33,307 nucleotides of DNA, taken from contig PLMQ01000061.1 of NCBI GenBank assembly GCA_003142535.1, positions 55,940 through 89,246 of the forward strand. Reading direction: 5' to 3'. Source of the DNA: Syntrophaceae bacterium (GTDB taxonomy: Bacteria > Desulfobacterota > Syntrophia > Syntrophales > Smithellaceae). The notes beneath the pieces were generated by a model. The model made no database searches. It was not told the DNA's origin and was given only the letters and a program-made list of their open reading frames with translations. Positions 9,046 through 15,542 of this stretch are shown in pieces; the stretch's first letter is position 1, and each line of letters starts with the position of its first letter. A program made the translations under genes and the position numbers.

Positions 9046-9077
9046 CTAAGGCCGTGAATTCCTTCACGGCCTTAGTG
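9046..9077. terminator. Perfect 14-bp hairpin in the trp leader
   Basis: The arms ACTAAGGCCGTGAA and TTCACGGCCTTAGT enclose a four-base TTCC loop. On the minus strand it follows the attenuator terminator by 12 bases and is itself followed by CGTTTTAATG, a short U-run. It could be a second, weaker terminator, an RNase-protecting 5' structure or the edge of repeat A copy 2. The inverted repeat itself is certain; its role is not. Confidence 0.55.
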
Positions 9078-9088
9078 TAGTAGCAGAA

Positions 9089-9128
9089 ATAAAAAAGCCG
9101 TAAAGATGAGAGTCTCTCCACGGCTTTA
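9089..9128 (-). terminator. trp operon attenuator (Rho-independent terminator)
   Basis: On the minus strand AAAGCCGT pairs with ACGGCTTT and the stem is followed by a run of U. An inner GAGAG/CTCTC hairpin extends the stem. It begins 21 bases after the stop of the Trp-codon leader peptide. GAGGGTC in the leader (9161-9167) can pair with GACTCTC (9108-9114) inside the terminator with one G-U pair, a candidate antiterminator helix. The alternative fold is an eye-made pairing, not a computed one. Confidence 0.85.
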
Positions 9129-9148
9129 ATTTTAATTAATAAATAAGA

Positions 9149-9226
9149 TTAGCGGTAGACGACCCTCTGTATGCGGTTCCACCACCACCAATTATTAAGA
9201 GCTAATATTTTAACCATTGTTTCCAT
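9149..9226 (-). CDS. trpL: trp operon leader peptide with four consecutive Trp codons
   Basis: A 25-codon ORF runs from the ATG at 9226 to a TAA at 9149. It reads M-E-T-M-V-K-I-L-A-L-N-N-W-W-W-W-N-R-I-Q-R-V-V-Y-R. An in-frame ATG at 9217 could be the true start, since the peptide from there (M-V-K-I-...) aligns with the second leader peptide upstream of trpB2 (M-V-I-I-...). Four TGG codons in a row, a terminator just downstream and trpE as the next gene are the classic layout of ribosome-mediated attenuation. Low charged tRNA-Trp would stall the ribosome on the TGG run and change the fold of the downstream RNA. The ribosome-binding site is weak. Confidence 0.9.
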   Translation of the reverse strand: METMVKILALNNWWWWNRIQRVVYR

Positions 9227-9255
9227 AAACTGCTTTCAATTTCTAATTTGAAAAC

Positions 9256-9284
9256 TATATAGCAATAAGATAATTTTCTGTCAA
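9256..9284 (-). promoter_or_regulatory. Sigma-70-type promoter of the trp operon
   Basis: On the minus strand TTGACA (9284-9279) is separated by exactly 17 bases from TATATA (9261-9256). The start point should lie near 9249, about 23 bases before the leader peptide ATG. I see no obvious TrpR-type CTAG operator at the promoter. Confidence 0.85.
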
Positions 9285-9411
9285 CATTTTTTTGTTTTGT
9301 GCTGATTAGTGTGTATTTAATCCTTTTACAACCCTGATCATCAATTAGATAAGTTCTAAAAAACAGACAAATTACTGAACATGAACAACGTTCCCAATAT
9401 TTTCAATATTT

Positions 9412-9442
9412 AAAAGCCGCTGAGCATTACTCAGCGGCTTTT
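9412..9442. terminator. Bidirectional Rho-independent terminator
   Basis: AAAAGCCGCTGAG (9412-9424) and CTCAGCGGCTTTT (9430-9442) form a 13-bp perfect stem with a five-base loop and T-runs on both sides. It ends the minus-strand NHL lipoprotein gene, whose stop lies 35 bases before it, and shields the trp promoter region. Confidence 0.9.
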
Positions 9443-9477
9443 ATTTTATCTGCGCATTTTCCCCTGACAACTTACTG

Positions 9478-10737
9478 CTATTCAAATATCAGGTAACGGC
9501 TATTGCTATGATCTCCAATGAACAGCTTCGTTCCGAGGATATACACGCCCGTTGGGGATCGAAGCGTCCGCGCGGTGGGATTGGCGTCCGCAACGCCGTC
9601 CTGGTTGTCGTCGTTAGCCGTATAATGGGTGAAGTCCCCCTGGCCCAGAACCACATTCGCCGCGGTAAAGTTCGAGGTCGGAATAGTGTTCCAGATAAGC
9701 ACTCGGCTGTTGCCGATATCAGATACAACCAATTGGGTACCGTTGGAATCGAGATAATACGGAAAACTAAGCGTCCGTGCTGTGGGATTGGCGTCCGCAA
9801 CACCATCCTGGTTGTCGTCGTTAATAGCTTTATGGGTGAAGTCCCCCTGGCCCAGAACCACATCCACCGGGGTAAAGTTGGAGGTCGGAATACTGTTCCA
9901 GATGAGCACCCGGTTGTTGTTGGCATCAGCTACGATGAGTCGTGTTCCGTCACTCCAGACATCTGAGGGATAAGAAAGCGTCCGCGCTGTGGGGGCGACG
10001 TCCTGAACGCCGTTCTGGTCGTCGTCGTTAGCAATGCAGGTGGTAAAACTGTTCTGGCCCAGAACCACGTCCGCAGGCACGCCGTTGGACGTCGGAATGG
10101 TGTTCCAGATGAGCACCCGGTTGTTGTTACTGTCGGCCACGATCAGCTTGCCTCCGGCTGTCTCAATAGATTCCGAGTTTTTTAACCCTGCCTGGGTGCA
10201 GGACGAGCCGGTGAGTCCGAAGCCGGTCTGTCCGACGACAACGTCCGCAGGCTGAGTGCTTGTAGTGGGAGCCGAGTTCCAAATAAGGATTCGGTTGTTG
10301 CTATATTCGTCAACCAGAAGCTTTCCGCCGGAGACTCTGATTGATTCCGGTCCACGCATCTGATTTGCGGCGGAACCGGGTGTAGTAGTAAAAAAGTCCG
10401 GCTGGCCCAGAACAAAATCAGCGCTGGCGTTGTTGGACGTAGGCACGGTATTGAAACCGAGTACCCGGTTATTGCTATAATCAGGCGCATACAGTATTCC
10501 GTTATAGACCACAGGTTTGCCATAGGGGGTACTAAAAGTGTTTGCTCCGGCAGCGCCGCCTTGATTGGCAGTACCCCCGTTAAAATTCGATTGCCCGATT
10601 ACAACGCTCGCGTTTTGGAAAGTGGAGAGATTCACGATGGTCGGCCCTGCGGGAGCCGTGCTGCCTCCTCCTCCGCAGGCAAAAAGCATGTTTGCCGTAA
10701 TGACAACCCAAAACAACAGATTCAATTTCTTCTTCAT
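9478..10737 (-). CDS. Lipoprotein with NHL-like beta-propeller and calcium-loop inserts
   Basis: The start follows a strong GGAGG site. Residues 1-21 form a lipoprotein signal ending in L-F-A-C, followed by a glycine-rich linker, so the protein should be anchored in a membrane and face the periplasm or outside. The rest is built of six related units, each carrying N-N-R-V-L-I-W-N-x-x-P-T-S-N and V-V-L-G-Q, as in NHL-type propellers; the last ends as S-R-Y-L-I-F-E. Three later units carry an insert with D-D-N-Q-D-G-V, resembling thrombospondin type 3 or EF-like calcium loops. Total length 419. Such propellers bind proteins or sugars; the ligand is unknown. The nucleotide sequence of units 4 and 5 is nearly repeated, showing recent internal duplication. 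A hairpin with TTGACGG/CCGTCAA arms (10767-10795) lies in its 5' leader. Confidence 0.8.
   Translation of the reverse strand: MKKKLNLLFWVVITANMLFACGGGGSTAPAGPTIVNLSTFQNASVVIGQSNFNGGTANQGGAAGANTFSTPYGKPVVYNGILYAPDYSNNRVLGFNTVPTSNNASADFVLGQPDFFTTTPGSAANQMRGPESIRVSGGKLLVDEYSNNRILIWNSAPTTSTQPADVVVGQTGFGLTGSSCTQAGLKNSESIETAGGKLIVADSNNNRVLIWNTIPTSNGVPADVVLGQNSFTTCIANDDDQNGVQDVAPTARTLSYPSDVWSDGTRLIVADANNNRVLIWNSIPTSNFTPVDVVLGQGDFTHKAINDDNQDGVADANPTARTLSFPYYLDSNGTQLVVSDIGNSRVLIWNTIPTSNFTAANVVLGQGDFTHYTANDDNQDGVADANPTARTLRSPTGVYILGTKLFIGDHSNSRYLIFE
9545..9865 (-). repeat. Internal tandem duplication in the propeller gene
   Basis: Two consecutive blade units, including the insert with D-D-N-Q-D-G-V and the linker A-D-A-N-P-T-A-R-T-L, are almost identical at DNA level. 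This can be seen by comparing the stretches around 9580-9660 and 9785-9865, both with GTCCGCAACxCC then CCTGGTTGTCGTCGTTA. It points to recent gene-internal duplication by slippage or recombination. Confidence 0.7.
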
Positions 10738-10996
10738 AATAATACCTCCGGTAAAAAAAGTTGTTTTTGACGGCGCAACACCAGTCTCCCGTCAATCCTT
10801 TTTCCTATATGTGTCTATATATTCTTTTTAGCAGATGATTGCAAATATTTTTAGGTGCCTTCAAAAAATTAAACTGATTGGAAAAATGGTGACATTCCTC
10901 ACCTAAAAAATAACCCAGGCCGATAAAGTCAATTAACATTTATTAACATCCTCTCTAACGCTTTTTTAAATGAGAAAGCTAGTATCCGTCTCTGCA

Positions 10997-11329
10997 TCAT
11001 TTTATATAAATGTGATGAATACGGACACTCATCAAGCCCACCACCACAATAACTGTTGCGGCATCTATAGCAACCGTTATAGGCGTGCCTAAAACCCTAA
11101 GAGAATAGTCCTGAAACTTTTGAAGAGCTCCCTTTTCGACATAATAGAAACCATTTTCTATGTTTTTAAAATATTTAACCTTCTTATCAATGAGTTCACG
11201 TTCCGAAATATCTTTCATATTTATGGCAACATAGGTGTTGGGATCGGTAACTTCCCACAATTTAGCCGTAACGCAGGAAACTATGATCATTGCTGAAAAA
11301 ATTAATAATATAATTCGCTTTAAAGCCAT
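10997..11329 (-). CDS. Small predicted lipoprotein, unknown function
   Basis: This 110-residue protein starts M-A-L-K-R with a hydrophobic core ending in the lipobox I-V-S-C (cysteine at about residue 19). The mature region is charged in the middle (D-I-S-E-R-E-L-I-D-K-K-V-K-Y-F) and ends with a hydrophobic stretch, I-T-V-A-I-D-A-A-T-V-I-V-V-V-G-L, which could be a second membrane-associated segment. A GGAG site lies about 12 bases before the ATG. It stands 260 bp upstream of the propeller gene on the same strand. No family is recognised. Confidence 0.65.
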   Translation of the reverse strand: MALKRIILLIFSAMIIVSCVTAKLWEVTDPNTYVAINMKDISERELIDKKVKYFKNIENGFYYVEKGALQKFQDYSLRVLGTPITVAIDAATVIVVVGLMSVRIHHIYIK

Positions 11330-11383
11330 AATTATTCTTTTCTCCAGGTGTATATATCGTCCGGTGCATTTAAAATTGACATA

Positions 11384-11508
11384 ATACCATTTCTAAATCA
11401 AAGATGATATCGAAGCGGCAAGGAGGAGGCGACGAGGCGTATTGTACATACGTTGAGGAAGCCGACGACGACGCCAACAAAGATAGCGCTTTGATTCAGA
11501 ATTGGTAT
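11384..11508 (+). repeat. Repeat family B, copy 1 (upstream of the diadenylate cyclase gene)
   Basis: The 125-bp element begins ATACCATTTCTAAATCAAAG and ends with the inverse form, CTTTGATTCAGAATTGGTAT. Its core is GAGGCGTATTGTACATACG. It matches copy 4 at 31107-31231 (inverted) almost base for base through the first 70 bases, and copies 2 and 3 more loosely. It ends 8 bases before the -35 box of the next promoter. Confidence 0.85.
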
Positions 11509-11516
11509 AATCCCTC

Positions 11517-11546
11517 TTGACACCTGTTTAATTATTTCTATATAAC
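11517..11546 (+). promoter_or_regulatory. Sigma-70-type promoter of the cdaA-corA unit
   Basis: TTGACA (11517-11522) is followed after 16 bases by TATATA (11539) or after 18 by TATAAC (11541). The start codon lies about 35 bases downstream. Confidence 0.7.
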
Positions 11547-11579
11547 ATTTCCGGAAAAATACTTAAAGAATGAAATGTT

Positions 11580-13031
11580 ATGGCTATTATCGATACTGTG
11601 TTAGCTTTTATAAAAAGTGTCCGAATACAAGATATTCTGGACATGGTAATTATCGCCCTGATGATCTTTGCTTTGCTCACGTGGTTTAAGACAAGGGCTT
11701 CGCGTTTTGTTCTCATCGGCATAATCCTGCTTGGCGGCGTTTACAGTGCTGCCCGTTTTTTCCAACTATATCTGACCACCATTGTTTTGCAGGGTTTTTT
11801 CGCCATCTTACTCTTTGTGTTAGTAGTTATTTTTCAGGAAGACCTGCGCCGTTTTTTCGAGAGACTCGCCCTGCTGGGAAACATCCGAAAAAAAATTCAG
11901 CCGTTATCCGCTTTGGAAGACATCGCCGGAATAATTGCCGAAACGGCGACAAATCTGGCCAAAAAACACTTTGGAGCTTTAATCGTTCTGCAAGGGGATG
12001 ATCCCCTGGAACGGCATATCAACGGCGGCACAGCCTTAGATGGAATTGTCAGCGAGCCGCTTTTGGAGAGTATTTTTGATCCTCATTCCGTTGGCCACGA
12101 CGGAGCGGTCATCATTAACGGTGATCGCATTAAAATGTTCGGTTGCCATTTGCCTCTTTCCAGCAATACGGCAAACTACGGCAATATCGGACTGCGGCAT
12201 ACGGCAGCGTTAGGCTTGGCGGAGCGCTCCGACGCTTTGTGCATTGTTGTTTCCGAAGAAAGAGGCACAATATCTCTAGCCTATCATGATGAATTGCTGG
12301 CAGTAAAAAATGCAGCTGCGCTGCATGAAGCGCTGGAGAAATTTTATATCCGCAACGTTCCGGCAAGAAAGTCATCTCCTGTCGTAGCCTGGCTTAAAGA
12401 GAACACCCGCGAAAAAGTTATTGCCATCATTATTTCCATTATTTTATGGATTACGTTCGGCTACCAGCGGGAAGTTGTCCGGCGTGATTTGATTATCCCC
12501 ATCGAATACACAAATGTTCCTCCCAACTGGCGAATTGATGAACCGCGAGTAACAGAAGCCAAAATTTTCCTTAAGGGTCCGGCACAGTCATTTCAGTTAC
12601 TTGATGAACGTTCACTCAAATTGTCTCTGGATTTGTCGCTCATTGCCGGCAAAAAACGGGAGTTCGCTCTGGATAAAGATATGGTCAATGCACCTTCCAG
12701 TTTATCCATAACCGAAATCGCTCCGGAAAAAATTCGCGTATATGCTTCCAAGCTTTCCCCCCATACATTTCCCTTAAATGTCGTTACGCAAAATTCTTTA
12801 CCCGATAATTTATCGTTACAAAAAATTACCGTTACGCCATCCGCAATACGTCTATTGATGGATTCCCGCTTAAGTCTGGATCAAATAAGAATTGAGACGG
12901 AACCGGTCGACCTGCAAAAAATATCAAAAACAACATACATTGATGCGAAAATTGTCTTACCTGTCGGCGTTTCTTTTCCTGAGGGAAAGACACCTGTTGC
13001 CCGTGTGGCAGTAAAAATAAAAATAAAATAA
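11580..13031 (+). CDS. cdaA: Membrane diadenylate cyclase (CdaA-type) fused to YbbR domains
   Basis: The protein should make c-di-AMP from two ATP at the inner membrane. Three N-terminal transmembrane helices (about residues 19-36, 42-58, 65-85) are followed by a DisA_N domain with the catalytic D-G-A (174-176) in H-D-G-A-V-I-I and the ATP-binding segment G-L-R-H-T-A-A-L-G-L (204-213). A fourth membrane helix (about 280-295) leads to a C-terminal region (about 300-483) with the beta-rich repeat pattern of YbbR/CdaR domains, such as P-I-E-Y-T-N-V-P-P-N-W. In Firmicutes, CdaA and its regulator CdaR (YbbR) are separate neighbours; here they form one 483-residue chain. The usual R-H-R motif reads R-H-T. 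corA follows 13 bases later, pointing to an ion-homeostasis role. Confidence 0.88.
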   Translation: MAIIDTVLAFIKSVRIQDILDMVIIALMIFALLTWFKTRASRFVLIGIILLGGVYSAARFFQLYLTTIVLQGFFAILLFVLVVIFQEDLRRFFERLALLGNIRKKIQPLSALEDIAGIIAETATNLAKKHFGALIVLQGDDPLERHINGGTALDGIVSEPLLESIFDPHSVGHDGAVIINGDRIKMFGCHLPLSSNTANYGNIGLRHTAALGLAERSDALCIVVSEERGTISLAYHDELLAVKNAAALHEALEKFYIRNVPARKSSPVVAWLKENTREKVIAIIISIILWITFGYQREVVRRDLIIPIEYTNVPPNWRIDEPRVTEAKIFLKGPAQSFQLLDERSLKLSLDLSLIAGKKREFALDKDMVNAPSSLSITEIAPEKIRVYASKLSPHTFPLNVVTQNSLPDNLSLQKITVTPSAIRLLMDSRLSLDQIRIETEPVDLQKISKTTYIDAKIVLPVGVSFPEGKTPVARVAVKIKIK

Positions 13032-13044
13032 TTATGAGGCAAAA

Positions 13045-14106
13045 ATGCGCAACAAACATAATAAAAGATCAAAGAAAGCAGGTCTTGCCCCCGGTAGCCT
13101 GATTCATATTGGCGAAGCATATGCGGATAAATCCAAAGTTTCCGTTATTCGTTACGCTGAAACTTCTTTTTCCGAACGTACAATAAGTTCTATAGAGGAT
13201 TTACGCAGTCAAAAAGATAAACAGGGAATTACCTGGATTAATATAGACGGCCTGCAGGATGTAAATTTACTCGAAGAAATCGGCAACATGTTTGGTCTGC
13301 ATCCGCTGGTTCTGGAAGATATTCTGAACACCGACCAGCGTCCGAAAATGGAAGATTATTGCAATTATATTTATATTGTCCTGCGAAATTATACAAGTCA
13401 GGGCAACGGCGATTTACAATCCGAACAGGTAAGCATTGTTTTAGGTAAAAACTTTGTTCTCTCTTTCCGCGAAAAAGGGAGCAGTCTTTTCGATACAATT
13501 GAAAAAAGGCTGCGTGCCGATAAAGGCCGCATCAGGAAATCCGGCGCTGACTATCTTGTCCATTCCATAATTGATAATATTGTGGATAACTATTTTATAG
13601 TTCTGGAAAATCTGGAAGAAAAGATAGAATTTCTGGAAGACGATTTAGTAAGGCAAACAACCACCGCAACACTCCAAGAGATTCACATCCTGAAGAGAGA
13701 ATTGATTCTGCTGAGAAAATCACTCTGGCCGCTACGGGAAGCGATTAGTTCTCTGGAAAGATCGGATTCCTCGCTAATCAGTGAAGCTACCGGCATTTAC
13801 TTTAAAGATATATTCGACCATGTTATTGCCATAATTGATACAGTAGAAACATTTAGGGATATGCTTTCCGGCATGCTGGATATCTACCTTTCATCTGTCA
13901 GTTACAGACTCAACGAGGTCATGAAAGTCCTGACAATTATTGCCACTATTTTTATGCCGCTGACTTTTCTGGCCGGAGTTTATGGCATGAATTTTAAGTT
14001 CATGCCCGAATTGGAATGGCGCTGGGCCTATTTTGGCGTTTTAGGAATTATGCTGGCCATTGCCCTGTTAATGATTTTCTATTTTAAAAAGAAAAAATGG
14101 TTCTAG
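13045..14106 (+). CDS. corA: CorA-family magnesium/cobalt channel
   Basis: CorA is a homopentameric Mg2+ (and Co2+) channel of the inner membrane. The 353-residue length is standard. A large acidic and helical cytoplasmic part is followed by two C-terminal transmembrane helices. The signature Y-G-M-N (G-M-N at 314-316) lies at the end of the first, a short E-W-R-W-A-Y loop follows, and the basic tail is K-K-K-K-W-F. A GAGG site precedes the ATG. It lies 13 bases after the diadenylate cyclase gene, so the two are probably co-transcribed; c-di-AMP control of ion transport is known for potassium systems, but a link to this channel is inference. Confidence 0.95.
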   Translation: MRNKHNKRSKKAGLAPGSLIHIGEAYADKSKVSVIRYAETSFSERTISSIEDLRSQKDKQGITWINIDGLQDVNLLEEIGNMFGLHPLVLEDILNTDQRPKMEDYCNYIYIVLRNYTSQGNGDLQSEQVSIVLGKNFVLSFREKGSSLFDTIEKRLRADKGRIRKSGADYLVHSIIDNIVDNYFIVLENLEEKIEFLEDDLVRQTTTATLQEIHILKRELILLRKSLWPLREAISSLERSDSSLISEATGIYFKDIFDHVIAIIDTVETFRDMLSGMLDIYLSSVSYRLNEVMKVLTIIATIFMPLTFLAGVYGMNFKFMPELEWRWAYFGVLGIMLAIALLMIFYFKKKKWF

Positions 14107-14190
14107 GAAGAGTAAAATAGTTGCATTAGAATGGGAAATATGGTCAATTTAATTTCAGTAGGTTATTATTAATATTAGGAGGCATTTAGT

Positions 14191-14670
14191 ATGCGGGTTT
14201 TTGAAGCAAGCGATATCGTAGAAATTGCCATCAGGATTGAAGAGAACGGCGCTAATTTTTATAAATTTGCGGAGCAACTGGCCAAGCAGGAAGAGGCCAA
14301 GAAACTTTTTGCGCAGCTGGCAGTGGAAGAAGTAAAGCATAAAAAGATATTCGAAAGCATTTTCGCCAAGATGGAAAAATATAATCCGCCAGAAGGTTAC
14401 GAGGGAGAATACAGCGCTTATCTGCGCGACTATGTAGATAACAACATCATCTTCACTAAAGAAGTAATGGATAAAGAATTGGCAAAAGTGAAGGACACTA
14501 TGGCAGCCCTTGATTTTGCCATTAAACGCGAACTGGACTCCATACTTTATTATCATGAAATCAAGAGATTTGTTCCGGCAGCTCAGCATGCGGCCTTAGA
14601 TCAAATAATCGCCGAAGAAAGAAAACATTTTTCCAAATTATCCGAAGTAAAAAAACAATATTTAGCGTGA
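14191..14670 (+). CDS. Rubrerythrin-like ferritin-family diiron protein
   Basis: The 159-residue all-helical protein carries diiron ligands in the ferritin pattern: R-I-E-E-N-G (helix 1), V-E-E-V-K-H (E-x-x-H, helix 2) and a C-terminal A-E-E-R-K-H (helix 4), with Y-Y-H-E in helix 3. It lacks the C-terminal rubredoxin domain of classical rubrerythrin, since no CxxC pairs are present. Such proteins act in peroxide or oxygen defence in anaerobes, or in iron handling. The start has a strong AGGAGG site. It precedes the enoyl-CoA isomerase-like gene by 10 bases, so the two are coupled. Confidence 0.85.
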   Translation: MRVFEASDIVEIAIRIEENGANFYKFAEQLAKQEEAKKLFAQLAVEEVKHKKIFESIFAKMEKYNPPEGYEGEYSAYLRDYVDNNIIFTKEVMDKELAKVKDTMAALDFAIKRELDSILYYHEIKRFVPAAQHAALDQIIAEERKHFSKLSEVKKQYLA

Positions 14671-14680
14671 GGATAAGTTT

Positions 14681-15364
14681 ATGGCGACAATGGAACTGAA
14701 AAAAGAAGGAACTGTCTATATTCTCAGCTTGACCAATGGCACTAAAGCCAACACTTTTAATGAAGATATTATTGGTGAATATCACGCCATTCTTGACGAA
14801 GCGGAAGCTTCATCCGGCAATACGGCACTGCTCATTACCAGCACCGATCCCAAATTCTGGTCCAACGGCATCGACTTGGAATGGTTAATCACCAAACCCG
14901 CCAATTATTTATCCCAGTTTGCTTTTTTATTGGATAAGCTTTATCTGCGTTTTGCGTTATTGAATATGCCAACGGTGGGATGCCTGACCGGTCATACATA
15001 CGCCGGCGCCGCGGTACTGGCCACAACTTTGGATTTTCGTTTAATGCGCGCCGACCGTGGATTTTTTTGCTTTCCCGAAATTGACATCAAAATTCCCTTC
15101 TCACCAATCATGCAGCAGGTATTAAAATTATTGCCCGATCATCAGGCGCTTACGGAACTGGTGTTAACCGGCAAACGCGTCGGCGGTGAAGAAGCGATGA
15201 AGATGAAGATAGTATCGGGTGTTTATCCCGAAGATACTCTTTTCCCTAAATCCCTAGAGCTGGCAAAATTTTTAGCGCAAAAGGATCGGAAGACTTACAC
15301 CAAACTTAAAAGAGATATGCGTTGCAACCTGGCCGCTCTGCAGCAGAACTTACCGGCATTTTAA
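14681..15364 (+). CDS. Crotonase-fold enoyl-CoA delta-isomerase-like protein
   Basis: The 227-residue crotonase fold has the oxyanion-hole segments S-N-G-I-D-L and H-T-Y-A-G-A-A. Of the two catalytic glutamates of enoyl-CoA hydratases, only the second is kept (F-P-E-I-D-I); the first falls in the sequence A-V-L-A-T-T-L-D-F-R and is missing. Together with R-A-D-R-G-F-F-C-F-P-E-I-D this matches delta3-delta2-enoyl-CoA isomerases (ECI, including plant-type ECI) better than hydratases. It would shift double bonds during unsaturated fatty-acid degradation. The start at M-A-T-M-E-L follows GAGGA. It is short and lacks the usual C-terminal trimerisation helices. Substrate unknown. Confidence 0.82.
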   Translation: MATMELKKEGTVYILSLTNGTKANTFNEDIIGEYHAILDEAEASSGNTALLITSTDPKFWSNGIDLEWLITKPANYLSQFAFLLDKLYLRFALLNMPTVGCLTGHTYAGAAVLATTLDFRLMRADRGFFCFPEIDIKIPFSPIMQQVLKLLPDHQALTELVLTGKRVGGEEAMKMKIVSGVYPEDTLFPKSLELAKFLAQKDRKTYTKLKRDMRCNLAALQQNLPAF

Positions 15365-15410
15365 TCAATGACACCCGCTGAAAACAAGCGTAGCGAAGTT
15401 TGAAGCGTTG

Positions 15411-15465
15411 GTGGAATTGATCCCGAAAGCGAAGTTTTTCGGGGTCTCAGATGGTCCAATTCCAC
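15411..15465. repeat. Nested inverted repeat downstream of the isomerase gene
   Basis: The outer arms GTGGAATTG (15411-15419) and CAATTCCAC (15457-15465) enclose inner arms CCCGAAA (15422-15428) and TTTCGGG (15437-15443). The inner part, CCCGAAAGCGAAG, recalls the start of repeat A. No T-run follows, so an intrinsic terminator is doubtful. It sits in the convergent gap between the isomerase and response-regulator genes. Confidence 0.6.
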
Positions 15466-15524
15466 TCAGATGATTAGATCAGGCAAGAAGAAGGCTCAGT
15501 GGTGACAATAATGTGTTGTTACCC

Positions 15525-15542
15525 TAGAAAGCGAAAGGGTAT
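15525..15542. terminator. Small hairpin between convergent genes
   Basis: TACCCT and AGGGTA form a six-base stem at the very 3' end of the response-regulator gene. There is no long T-run, so it is only a weak terminator candidate. Confidence 0.3.

Noticed and set aside
9089-9284. T-box or TRAP-type control of the trp operon
   Set aside because: No T-box UGGN-type element or series of spaced GAG/UAG triplets is visible, while a Trp-codon leader peptide is.
10767-10795. TTGACGG/CCGTCAA hairpin upstream of the propeller gene as a riboswitch
   Set aside because: It is a single simple hairpin without further conserved structure; mentioned only within the gene entry.
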